Assembly (NCBI GenBank): GCA_020081605.1
Contig: JAHREC010000049.1
Coordinates: 3,224,001-3,288,000, forward strand
Length of the DNA: 64,000 nt
From: Albifimbria verrucaria
Lineage: Eukaryota; Ascomycota; Sordariomycetes; Hypocreales; Stachybotryaceae
Direction of reading: 5' to 3'
Below are positions 1 to 10,422 of this stretch, in pieces. The notes beneath the pieces are model-generated. The model saw nothing but the letters and a program-made list of their open reading frames with translations, was not told the origin of the DNA and ran no database searches. The stretch's first letter is position 1. Each line of letters opens with the position of its first letter. The translations under genes were made by a program, and so were the position numbers.

Positions 1-211
1 GATACTCACACACAAAGCGGGACGTTTTTGCTTGGCAACCCTAGTGCCATTCAATGAAGGAGGCTTATTTGGAACTGGACTTAGTTCACATCAAAATCTT
101 ACTGTAATGAATGCATTGCGCCTTCATGGATCTGACAGGGCACCGTATATCTGGTTTATGTCTCAATATTGAGCCTATGTTTCTGAGAGAACTGTGCCCA
201 AATACCTTCCG

Positions 212-219
212 TATATATT
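212..219 (+). promoter_or_regulatory. TATA-like element upstream of the secreted-protein gene
   Basis: A TATATATT stretch lies about 165 bases before the ATG at 383, followed by a pyrimidine-rich leader ending in CACCATATTTACAAAA just before the start. The placement suits a fungal core promoter. Bases 1-211 show no other feature I can support. Confidence 0.4.
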
Positions 220-382
220 TTGCCGTTGGTCCTGACTAGCAAACGAACAATCGATCTCTTCATTCTATCCGCTCGCTAGAAACAGTCACAGTGTCGGTAC
301 TATCTTCTCAAGCCCCTCTTCACCAGTTAATATTGCTTCTATCTTTTATTCATCCCCAAGTACGTCCACCATATTTACAAAA

Positions 383-1211
383 ATGCACTCCAAACTCAAC
401 CAATTTGTGGCACTTGTCGCCGCTGGCGCTGTGTCTGTACACTGTCAGTGCACTGAGCCTCAGACCATAGGTGACAATTCAGCTGGTGTGCCTAAGGAAG
501 TGCTCGCAGATATGGCTGCAAATGCGGAAAGTGTCAGCGGACCTTGGCCCGTAGTCGGTTATGACACTTCCAAACGGTTTCCTCTCTGGGCGGCCGGCGC
601 AGGAATGGATGGCTGGACGGTGTCATTGTCAGTGACAAGTGAATACTACTGGAACGATACGAACCCTACCACGGCGACCATTGTGTCATACTCACCGCCA
701 TCAAGTAACAGCACAATCGACCCAACATGGGGTACCCACACTCTATTGTACCACATGGATGTGGATGTTCCCGAGGACACTGTAAACGACCAAAGTTGCC
801 AGAGCATACTCTCGCCAGGCTGTCTGGACACTGTTTCTGAGTCTCTTGAGCGTGGCATGGCGATTGACTTCCGGGAAAATCCAGCGTGCCAGGCAGATTT
901 CCAGAACGTGGTCCCTGTTTCCATCGAGGACAGTCTCCAGGAGATGACAAACTACCCCTCGAGTTGGTAACCCACGAGCCCGAAAACTTCGACGCTTACA
1001 ACGCGTCAATTATGAAGGTTGTTGTGGTAATGATTGCCTTTTCTGAACGGGAGCCCACAATGGGTCAGAATTTGCAGACATTTGGCCAAAAGCTGTCAGG
1101 AGTTCTGGCATGCCTGCGCATTGTCAACGTACACGAAGGTAAGGCTATTCAATGCAGCAGCTTCCCTAATGAGCATGGAATTAACACCATCTGCGAGTAG
1201 GCTCGAAGTAA
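383..1211 (+). CDS. Small secreted protein of unknown function (one base missing in frame)
   Basis: I do not recognise this family. The ATG at 383 opens a protein with a typical signal peptide (hydrophobic core FVALVAAGAVSV, likely cleavage near residue 20). The mature chain has several cysteines and N-glycosylation sequons (NDT, NST, NAS), so it is probably extracellular. The first frame stops at 968-970, but the next frame continues in the same style (LPLELVTHEPENFDAYNAS...) to about 1200. The two join if one A is restored in the AAA run at 949-951. Near the end a good donor (GTAAGG at 1139) and a TAG acceptor at 1200 define a possible 62-nt intron, which would give a stop at 1209-1211 and about 255 residues; unspliced, it ends at 1200 with about 272. 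The secretion call is solid. The function is unknown. Confidence 0.65.
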
Positions 1212-2123
1212 GAAGACGAGAAGACATATGAGAAAATAAGTACCTCAGGGATGCGTACCGTTACCTCTGCATCTCGGTATAGCTTTGTTACCGCCTGAGT
1301 GGTGACCACAGCCTGATTTTCTCTGGTTTGTTTCATCTTTCTGTTAAAATACGCCAAAGGTCTTATGGGAGCTGCTTCCATGCTTTACTCTTATTTGAGT
1401 TTGTTTTCATCAGTTGCTTTCATGTTTTATAACCAATAGATAGGAATTGAATTGAACAGTCGCCAATGGGGGCTCGCTTTGTCGAAATTTACTTGCTTCT
1501 GTATTCTCTTGTAGAAATAATATGGTTTCATTAAACAAGTAAATATGGATTTAATTATCTCTGTGTAGGTATGAGAAGACATCCTTGCAAGGACCCAAAA
1601 AGCTGAAGCTCTTTCTTTCTTACGAGGCATGAGACTGGCCCGCTCTCCTTGCTACAATAATTTTTGACTGGTTGTATGTAAGGTAATAGATCGTTCGCTT
1701 TGAGACTCTGGTGTTCGCAGTATCTTATGAGAGCCCGATATTATCAAACTACTGGCCGAGAAGCAGGTCAGCAGGCTCTTGCTATAACCCATCAAGTCCT
1801 GGATGATCTGCAATCACCAACAAATGAAACAAGAGAATTTTCAAGGCAGCCTGGAATCACAGTATGGGTCCCCTCGAATAAGGAAATCCAGCGTTCATAA
1901 TTGCTTACATTTGCATCTGCAGTAGAAAACGAAAGCAGCCAATCATGAGGCGGCTTCAGCCGCTGCTCAAGTTTAAACGCCAATGCTGTTCGGCAATCAA
2001 CTACTAGAACCTCAACAACGAGGCATTGCCTTTATTTCACGCATCTTGTGCCTTTTGAGCAAACGGAAAGCTGATACAGTAGCCATAGTTGTGTCAGAGA
2101 GCAGAGAAGAAAATCACGTCAAG
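1212..2123. other. Intergenic, no gene seen
   Basis: This is moderately AT-rich sequence between the secreted-protein gene and the F-box gene. It has only short unconvincing open frames on either strand, and no repeat or RNA gene is visible. Confidence 0.6.
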
Positions 2124-4360
2124 ATGTCTGCCAACAACATGTCCTGTCTTGTATGCGGTGCCCCAGTAGATGATTCGGCCCATCTTCCTGACTGGCTGGG
2201 CAAGTTTCGAGCCATTTACTTCACTCCCGGCGACTGGGATAGAGGTCGAATCTCTGGCATTGCCCGCCGTCAGGGTTTGGAATGGCTTATTCCTTAGACT
2301 CCCCGTTAGAGCAGTCGTCTTTCAAGGGGTAGTTAACCATGACTGGGTCAGCATACGCCTAATGAACTATTCGTGGGAGCATTGTCTATGGACGGCTTTA
2401 GACGAACAACCATTGTGGGGCTACACGTTCCATGACAGCTGTTGGACAATATTCACTATGAACAAAGGCGAGACGTTGGACGATGATGCTTTGCTAGCTT
2501 TATCCTATCTCTGCCTGTCGCGCTCATTGCACCTTGGTGTGATGGACTGGGGCCATGAGTATGAGGGGCTCCTTAACCGTGATGATGATGAACGATCACC
2601 AGGCCAATATCCTATATTACTTCCTAAATCATTAAATGGGAACGAATATCTCTCGGATCCTTACGATCAGTCATTTATATCAAATCTCCTGGCTCCTGAT
2701 CAGAACAAATCTGAACAGAAACAGGCTATCGACTTGCAACCACTACGCTCCTCCAGAAAGGTGGCGGACCCATTTGGTTGGCTACCCACCGAGATTCTGA
2801 CTACGATCCTGACAGAACTCGAATCTAGTGACGTGGCAAATGTTCGATTGGCATCTAGATTTGTCGCCGACGTAAGGCTGCCAGATATCTTTTGGCGCTC
2901 CAGGTTTTGGTCGGGGCGAGAGTTCGATTTCCTTTCTGATGCCATCAAATTAGCTGCTTCAAGAACAACTACTGCTGGGCAATGGAAATTAATATTTGAT
3001 CGGGCCAACTCAGTGAAGGGTCTACCATCTATGGTGAACCGGCGACGTATCTGGACACTTGCGTCTCGCTTGAGAAGCCTAATCGAGCTGAGATTAGCAG
3101 CACAGCTATGTCATGGAACCTTCTACCACTGTTTTAAAATTCAAGCCGTGGAGAACCCAAAACGTTGGTGTTCCACTGCACAGCCCTACCTGAGTCTCCC
3201 TGGGGTGCAGATCTTTGTGGGAGGTTGTGGTAGCACTTGAAGGATCATTAGCTAGTGTTTGGGTTTCATTGGTGAAGCTCAACAGCAGATCCTACATAGC
3301 TGGTTTACGATTTGATGAAAAAGGAGGAAGCAATTCAGTGACATTTGGATATCAACGTGCCGGATCCATTCACAAATCTCTAATCGGCCCTTTACTAGGA
3401 TTCCAGGTTGCAATAGATGAAGACGGTGTGCGGGGACTTCGATTCATCACAACGTATAGCACCTCCGATTGGGTAGGAGAACATCAAGACATCCCCAAAC
3501 CATCATAACATGTACCGATGTCGACAATCAATCACGTCAACGGATACAAAGTATTAAAGGAGGGTTTGATGTAAGACCTTTGATGCGCAACCGACGTGGC
3601 ATATGAAGACAATCTACTTACACCACATCATAGGCTTTGAAACTAGTTTCACTATCTTTGAGCTGCCAGATCAACAACATTGATGAGTGTCACAAGCGTG
3701 AGTCGGAGATTATGTATGCCAAGGTAGAGAATGCATTGCCCGAATGGCCGCCCGATAGGATTGCCGAGTCCTGATCTTCTTATGCATACGCACAACTTTG
3801 GCATCCCGAAGTTCCTTCTCCTGAACTCCGCTTGGTTAGAGGGAGATATGAGCGAAGGAGAAATTGGCCGTATTTTCATCCCCGTCAACTATGTCTATTT
3901 GGTGGAAGAAAAGGGGACCAACTACCGTTCCTGGCCCGCATCAGAATATGGGGCCATGGCGAGGAGCATGATCGCTGGATGTACATCAATGCTCTATCCT
4001 TTGAATTTGGAACCACCCAAGAAGGTACTTCATCAATGGTACTTGGGCACATTCTAATACCAAGCACGTCTTGGGTCGAGAGCTTTTCTATCAATGTAGA
4101 CTCTGCAAATGGGGAGAGAATCACGGCGATCCACGTGTATGAAAAAAGCAGGGGTAGTCCAATTGCTTTTTCAGTAAGTTCATTGCTTGTACAACCCACT
4201 TGTTTCGGGAGCTAACCATGGCTAAGTTTCGTACGAATAAGGGCAAAGAGCTCTGGCTTCCCCGATAGAGATTCATGACCGACGTCAAGATCGCGAAATC
4301 CACGTTTTTTCTCCCAAGCAAGGGAAAATTGTGGGCGTCTATGCTAGGTCGGTGAGTTAA
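2124..4360 (+). pseudogene. F-box protein gene, broken into several frames
   Basis: Pieces of one fungal F-box protein lie in order on the plus strand. From the ATG at 2124 comes a CxxCG segment (SCLVCGAPVDD) followed by FRAIYF. A second frame then gives the family signature GYTFHDSCW (about 2420-2450) and a clear F-box, WLPTEILTTILTELESSDVA, at about 2779-2850. A third frame from about 3215 carries SRSYIAGLRFDE. A later piece at about 3795-4170 has WHPEVPSPELRL, CLFGG and INALSFEFG, as in the C-terminal half of this family, and a last piece ends near 4360. At least three frame changes plus an in-frame stop lie between the pieces. Unlike the neighbouring genes, these shifts are not explained by single lost bases, so real decay is plausible. 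Undetected introns could explain some breaks. F-box proteins recruit substrates to SCF ubiquitin ligases; the target here is unknown. Confidence 0.6.
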
Positions 4361-5037
4361 TTCATTTTCTTATGTGTTCCAGGCGTAGAGCCCAGCAAAG
4401 ATAAGGCTAACAGTCGACAAAGTCCAAGTACTTTATGTCAACTTTCGGCGTGGTATATGTAGATGTGCCGGAGATATCGGAAGGTCTGAGAGAAACTGGT
4501 AAAATAGAGGGAGAAACCGTCTAGAATTGACAATCAAGTGGTACTGGTGCTGGGACGTGCTTTGTCACTACAAGGTGAGGTTCGGGCAGGGTACTGGTGA
4601 CAGTAATGCCATAGTAGTGAGGTTGAGTGTTAAACAACACTGGGTGCGCCATGCCTTTTCAGACATATCTTAACTATTCTAAAAGGAGATTTGGTATTGA
4701 AACGGGTCAACCAGTGCATGTTAAACTAGTTGCTCAGATTTGGGAAACAAGTCCCGAATGGCTGCACAAAGTGGTGTCGATGTACATACATAGTAAGGAG
4801 GGAGAACTATCGCTTGGAGCACGTGACTGTGCTTGGTTGGTTGCATCGGAAAATCAACGCCTCCGTCTGAGTTGCGCTAACCCCTTTGGCTTCAAGGGAG
4901 GTACAGCATCGGCGCAGTTACAGCCAGTGGCTCCAGCACTTTTCATGAGAGTCGCTGCAGCCGACCTTGGACCTTGGTAAACACCAAATGCGACACAGTC
5001 GATAAAGGAGCTTCACAGTCAGGCCAACAAAGCCAAG
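4361..5037. other. Intergenic region and Arp8 upstream region
   Basis: A 117-codon open frame (4627-4980) is present but shows no recognisable domain, signal or composition bias, and I do not call it a gene. The segment most likely holds the arp8 promoter and leader. Confidence 0.5.
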
Positions 5038-7394
5038 ATGGTTGGCAAAGTCAGCGAGAGGGTCCTCCTCCGCGAGGGTACGCGCCATCGCATCCCAACG
5101 CTCAAAACACCACGGTCTTGTACTGACTTGTTCGCGATGCAGGGTTGGAAAGGACCGACAATGGCATGAAGCTGACCAACTGGCCCGATGTCACCCCATC
5201 AATCAGAAGAACTATTACACGTGAGACACGCACTCGCGCGTGCCGCTTCCATTGCTGATGTAAAATTTAGAGATTATATGAAGCGCGATGACCAAGTCCT
5301 AGCCCTCCGTCTTCAGAGCGATGCGACTCGTGACAAGCTGGTGCAAACGGCACGCGACCGCGACCGCGCCCTCTCCAAGACAGCCAATGGCGAGCTTCCT
5401 TGCCCGTGCCCGACCTGGCCGAGGAAGATGGTGTCGCGACGCCCTCTGCCGGCTTGGACCCGTCCAGGCTCATCGTCATCCACCCCGGAAGCCAGAACCT
5501 CCGCATCGGATTCGCAAGCGACGCGCTCCCAAGACGATACCGATGACGCTGGCGACCAAGTTCCCACAGACCGAGTCCGAGATGTACGAAGCCCTCCCCG
5601 CAGGCAGTTTGAGGCCAAGACGACCGACCAGCAATATGGGGAGGAGTGGTCGAAAAAGTACCAGAAACAGTGCAACGACCTCAAGATTGAGATGCGCGCC
5701 AACAAGCGTAAGGTTCTCCCCAACTCCAAGGAGCTTGTCCAGACCTTCAACAGGCGTACCGAGGCCGAAATTATCCAAAAACACAACGACCCGCTCGAGA
5801 TAGAGTGGACAGACATCAAGACTCTCGAGGACCCCGAATCGCTTGCCTCGTGCTTCATTGGCAGCGAAGCGTTGCGTGTCCCTGACGACTCAGACCCCAA
5901 GTTCAAGCTCTGGTGGCCAATGCGACAGGGATGGCTGAATGAGGACGACTACACATCCCAGGAGCACCTTTACGATGACTTCGAAACATTGCTGGACAAG
6001 GCATTGCGACAGGAGCTCGGACTGAAAACAAACAGCGAGTGGCAGCAATACAGCTGCGTCTTTGTCATTCCGGATCTCTACGACAAGAAATACGTTGAGC
6101 AGATTCTTCGATCATGTATGACTTGGTTCGAGTTCAACAGGGTATGCTTCATCCAGGAAAGCATGGCTGCAACGTTCGGTGCTGGCTACACCCAAGCCTG
6201 CGTGGTAGACGTGGGAGCCCAAAAGACGTCTGTGACCTGTGTCGAAGACGGTCTTTGTATTGAGGATTCTAGGATCAACCTCAAATACGGTGGTTTCGAC
6301 ATTACCGAGACCTTCCTCAAGATGATGCTCTACGACAACTTCCCTTACCAGGACATCAACCTGCAGAGAAGATATGACTTCCTTCTGGCAGAAGAACTCA
6401 AGGTCAAGCACTGCACCATGTCCCAGGCCGATATTTCCGTTCAATTATTCCAGTTCCACGTACGAGCGCCGAACGAGCCAACCCGCAAGTACCAGTTCAA
6501 GACGTACGACGAGGTTATCCTCGCCCCCATGGGCGTTTTTGACCCTAGCATTTTCGACAATAGCACGAAGTTGAGGGGCGTCGGAAGCTGATTGAGCGCT
6601 CGTACAACGCTTATGATGTCGATATCCCTGATGATCCATCATCCGCCGCCCAGATCGCCATCCTTGCTCTCGTGAAGCCCTCAATCACCTCCAACGCAAA
6701 TGGATTCACCCCATCGCAGCCTGATGTTTCAACCCCAGTCAAGGAGAAATCACAGCCTTTCAACTTCCTTAATCGAGGCGATGCCGCCGTCAATGGCACA
6801 CCCATGGGATCCCAAGCTGGGTCGCCAGCCCCAGAAGGAGCAAACACACCGGTCCCACCAGCGTTTGTTTTTGGCTCCAGCAAGGAAGGTATCAATGGTG
6901 GCAGTCCCGCGCCGACCGGCACCCGTGCGGCGGGCACCCTGATACCTGGACAGACATCCCAGGCCTCGCAGCCTCCTCCTGGCATGTTCGTGGATGCGTC
7001 AGCCCGGTCGATGAAGGATATGGCATCAGAGAGAGATTCGGTGCTACCTGTCGCACCTCTGGACATTGCCATCCTCACTAGCATACAAAATGCTGCCAAG
7101 GGCGACGAGAAGAAGCTACGTGATTTGCTCGGAAGTATTATGGTCATTGGCGGTGGAGCAAAGGTGCCCCATTTCACCGTGGTCTTGGAGGAAAAGCTCA
7201 AGGCCCGCCGGCCAGATCTGATCGACAGGATCCTGGTCAGCAGAAGCGCAAGAGACATGGACGAACAGGTTGTGGTCTGGAAGGGTGCCAGCGTGTTTGC
7301 TAAGCTCTCTACCAATGATTCGTGGATCACCCCGTTTGAATTTGAGCGGTTAGGAGCGAGGACGCTTCACCACAAGGTCCTCTGGGCATGGTAA
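5038..7394 (+). CDS. arp8: Actin-related protein 8, INO80 chromatin-remodelling subunit (five bases missing in frame)
   Basis: Arp8 is a nuclear actin-fold protein of the INO80 complex that helps bind nucleosomes and extranucleosomal DNA. The ATG is at 5038. Introns are 5078-5142 and 5221-5270. Exon 1 reads MVGKVSERVLLREG, exon 2 contains NGMKLTNWPDVTP, and exon 3 starts DYMKRDDQVLALR. The actin-fold start IHPGSQNLRIGFASDA lies at about 5478-5525. Later blocks are CVVDVGAQKTSVTCVEDG, KYGGFDITETFLKMML and the C-terminal IMVIGGGAKVPHF, with the stop at 7392-7394. A Pro/Gly-rich insertion (about 6690-7000) is usual for fungal Arp8. The frame holds only if one C is restored at each of five places: CCCC 5194-5197, CC 5398-5399, CCC 5528-5530, CCCC 5596-5599 and C 6579. 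The protein would then be about 748 residues, the normal family size. These are probably sequence errors. Confidence 0.95.
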
Positions 7395-8600
7395 ATTGCC
7401 CATTGGCTGTTTTACATGAGGGATGGACGATTAGCATGATAGATTTACATGGGAGTTCAGGGAATGTCAGGGCCGCGGAGTCTAGGTATTAGTATATCGA
7501 TGTAAATGGCATCCGTTGCATCACAGCAGAGCAGAGCAGTTGAATTGATGTACAGAAAAAATAAATCTTGGAAAATAATACTTGAAGAGATGAATCGGCG
7601 AGTCTACACAGCAAGTAGTTTGGGATAGACTAAGCCACTGCTGCACAACAACCAGGTTGAGTAGAGTTTCGCGATTGCTGGAAAGTTTTTCTTCTCTCAT
7701 ATCAAAATTTTCCTACATGCTTAATATTATTGGTCTTGTTCTCAAGGGCAGGTAGTTGTCAAGTGTCACAGTCAGACGGAGGCCGCAAGCACAGACATGT
7801 GAGAATCAGAATCGACGAATATCAGAATTACACCAATATTAAACGCTGATATACCTAATTAGAGTTAATGTGAGAGTATATTCTTATTTCTATATTTAAA
7901 TTTCCTCTGTTCTTTTCCCGGTTAACCTTCTTCGAGAAGTCCACGGCGAACAGTTTGCAATCGCCGGGTTTGTTCAACAGGGTAGCCTGTATGTTGATAT
8001 AAACCTTTGGCGCTTATGCAGGTGAGAAAAGTTTCACAAACCATCAAATCATGGCAAACCAATATTGCCATTGACGTGATGAGCCACGTTGCTGGGAGCT
8101 TGCCCTGGACCGCTAAATGTTAACGGTTCGCTCCGCTACTCCAGCTATATTTGTTCAACCATACTGGATGAATATATCGAAGCCTATGTCAGTCCACCAT
8201 CATTCCAGCAAACATCCAAAAGCCAGCAACCTCTTGGTTTTTATCATTGCATAGTATGAAACGAATGATCCTTTTCAAAGTTACGTGTAGCTCACGAGGG
8301 TCATCTGCAGCAAACTATGATGAAGTCTCATCGCAACCCCGGCTCTTGATAAGCCAGCCACATTCGCTTACACCCTTCTCTGTATGGAGATTGCTTCTCA
8401 AGGTCTTCCGATGAGCGGATCTTTGCTGGAAGTTTCACGCAAAAAGGAATTAAGAAGGTTTGAATATTCCCCGTCCTGATCATGGTCATGCAGAAACAAT
8501 GCTGGGAAGGCACTCTTTGTGTTCATGCCACCCTGAGAACTGCAGGTAGTCCCTTGTTGGTCTGAAGGGAAACGACGGATACACTTTCCAGAGAAACCGG
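7395..8600. other. Intergenic, AT-rich, no gene seen
   Basis: This is AT-rich DNA downstream of arp8 with only short, featureless open frames (for example 8328-8513 minus). No RNA gene or repeat stands out. Confidence 0.6.
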
Positions 8601-8608
8601 TATATAAT
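8601..8608 (+). promoter_or_regulatory. TATA box and CT-rich leader for the gene at 8745
   Basis: TATATAAT sits about 140 bases before the ATG at 8745. A strongly pyrimidine-rich leader (about 8620-8720, with repeated TTCTTCCTGACCATC) follows. This layout is typical of actively transcribed filamentous-fungal genes and supports a real gene downstream. Confidence 0.55.
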
Positions 8609-8744
8609 CATACCTATCGACACTCTTCTTCCCAACTATTTCTTTCCTCCTCATCTCATTCCTGACCATCTTCTTCCTGACCATCTTCATACGACGACGC
8701 TCTTAGACCTCTCCTCCCATCCGACGCCTTGCCACGCAGTCATC

Positions 8745-9498
8745 ATGTCTCAAGCTCCCGCCCTGATGCTTCCAGCTCCCTCCAGAACACGGAGCGCCCG
8801 GACTCTGCAGGCAGTCGAAGTTTGACCTGCCAGCGGGTCGAGGAAATCAGGACCAAGCTGAAGATTGGTGTGACCACGGTCAGGGAGGCCAAGGTCTGCC
8901 CTTGGACATGCTCGACAAGCCATGTCCTTACCAGAGCACCCTCTTCAAGGCCATCCAGAAGAGGATCGTCAAGGACAGGACGCTGCCTCCCCAGTATCAC
9001 TGGCTCCTCCTCACTGCCGTCATTGACGGCAAAGAGATCTCCCCTCATGTCTGGGGACAAAACGACACAAGTTATGGTCGAGGGCTTGTGTCGTGCTATC
9101 CACGAGCACCTCGAGAAGACGCCGGCAGACGTCCAATTCTTCCGTCAATGGACCTTCAAGACGGCCATTGACACCACCGCGAAGCTCTGGTTCGAGACTT
9201 CGTGCGTAAACGACCTGCCCCAAGGGCTGCAGCCTCGGCAACGGCGGGTCGCCCCAGTCCGCACCCGCAACAGACCAGCACGGGTTGCGACGATAACCGG
9301 GATGGACCAAGAGGTTCCACAGAGCCCATCGATCCAGTTCACCTGGCCGGATCCTGAGCCTCCCAAGAGCGCGTTCAGTTCTTGGGGTCTCCGGATGTGA
9401 TGCTGCCACAGATGGCTAAGGAGAATGCCAGCTTTGTGGAGCCCAAGGGGTTTGACTCGACCAGCTGGAGATCTGACTTGGAAATATGTTTTGATTAG
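8745..9498 (+). CDS. Unrecognised conserved-looking protein, frame broken
   Basis: I cannot assign a family. The ATG at 8745 follows a good TATA box and CT leader and starts MSQAPALMLPAPSRTRSART. Successive pieces in shifting frames read like one protein: RVEEIRTKLKIGVTTVRE, then LPLDMLDKPCPYQSTLFKA with LPPQYHWLLLTAVIDGKEI, then TQVMVEGLCRAIHEHLEK with WTFKTAIDTTAKLW. The tail reads LGSPDVMLPQMAKENASF and stops at 9496-9498. The order of frame changes matches lost bases: one near 8830, one in the GG near 8890, two near 9055 and one near 9378. The result would be about 252 residues. There is no signal peptide or membrane segment. The exact joins are inference, and a decayed gene is the alternative. 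Confidence 0.5.
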
Positions 9499-10422
9499 TG
9501 GTTTTGTTGTCTTCCATGATACCCTGTTAGTAATTGAGATTTTACAGAAGGTTTTGTTTTGATAGTTCGAATTGTATCATGTTTTGTAGAAATACAACAA
9601 GATTTTTCTAAAGTCACATTGCCCACAGCGCTCACAAGACCTGGGACGTGGTGAGTAACAGAAGACGGCTGCGTATGGTAAGGCCTAGACTTTTTCAAAG
9701 GATTTTTTTCGTGAAAAATAAGAAAAGCAACACAAAGTCGTTCCAAGATTGTAAGAATATGCATAGACATGTATTCCGATTATCGGATTAATTTACTCGA
9801 ATAAAGTTCTAATATTTGTCAATTACAAAACAGTGACCTCAATAGCTGACAAAAATTCCACTCATAGAGTCGTAAATAGTTTATTACGGCTCATTTTTGG
9901 TTCCATTGACGTCTATGGTAAACTAGATTCAGCGTCGAAGCGTCACTGGGGAGAGCCAACACAACAATTTTTTGTCTTTCTCACATTATTACTTAAAGGT
10001 AAAGAAAAGGAAGAGAGAAGAGAGAGAGAAAAAAAGAAGGAAAAAAAAGAAAACCATGTATGGAGCATTTCCATATAGTCAATATGGTTTATTGAAAGCG
10101 AACAACTACGGAGTTAACGTCGAACGTAACTAGACTGGTATGGTGTAAGTTGATTGGTCAATCGAGATACCATCAACATGCAGCGAAAACTGACCTTTCA
10201 CTTGGTTACTTGCATCGGGAAAAATTGGAGATATATGCCAATAAATTTTACCTAAGGCTATTGACGTGTCGACTGCTTTCATTGATCTATGTTCTGCCAC
10301 CAACTCCTTGATATGCGCCATGGGAGAATTACTCGCTAGCCCTCCAGTCATGCCATGCTGTCATCCCAATCATGCATAACGTCGCCTCCACCCCATCCAT
10401 CATGACCCCAAAACACTCAACT
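9499..10422. other. Intergenic with a purine-rich tract
   Basis: This is AT-rich spacer containing a near-pure GA/A tract on the plus strand at about 10000-10055. A 73-codon frame on the minus strand (10130-10351) has no recognisable feature and is not called. Confidence 0.55.

Noticed and set aside
4627..4980. 117-codon open frame before arp8
   Set aside because: No recognisable domain, splice chain or promoter. It could be chance in the arp8 upstream region.
5038..7394. Programmed ribosomal frameshifting to explain broken frames
   Set aside because: Five shifts in one gene, and shifts in every neighbouring gene, at sites that share only a homopolymer and no slippery-site-plus-structure layout. 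Lost bases explain them more simply.
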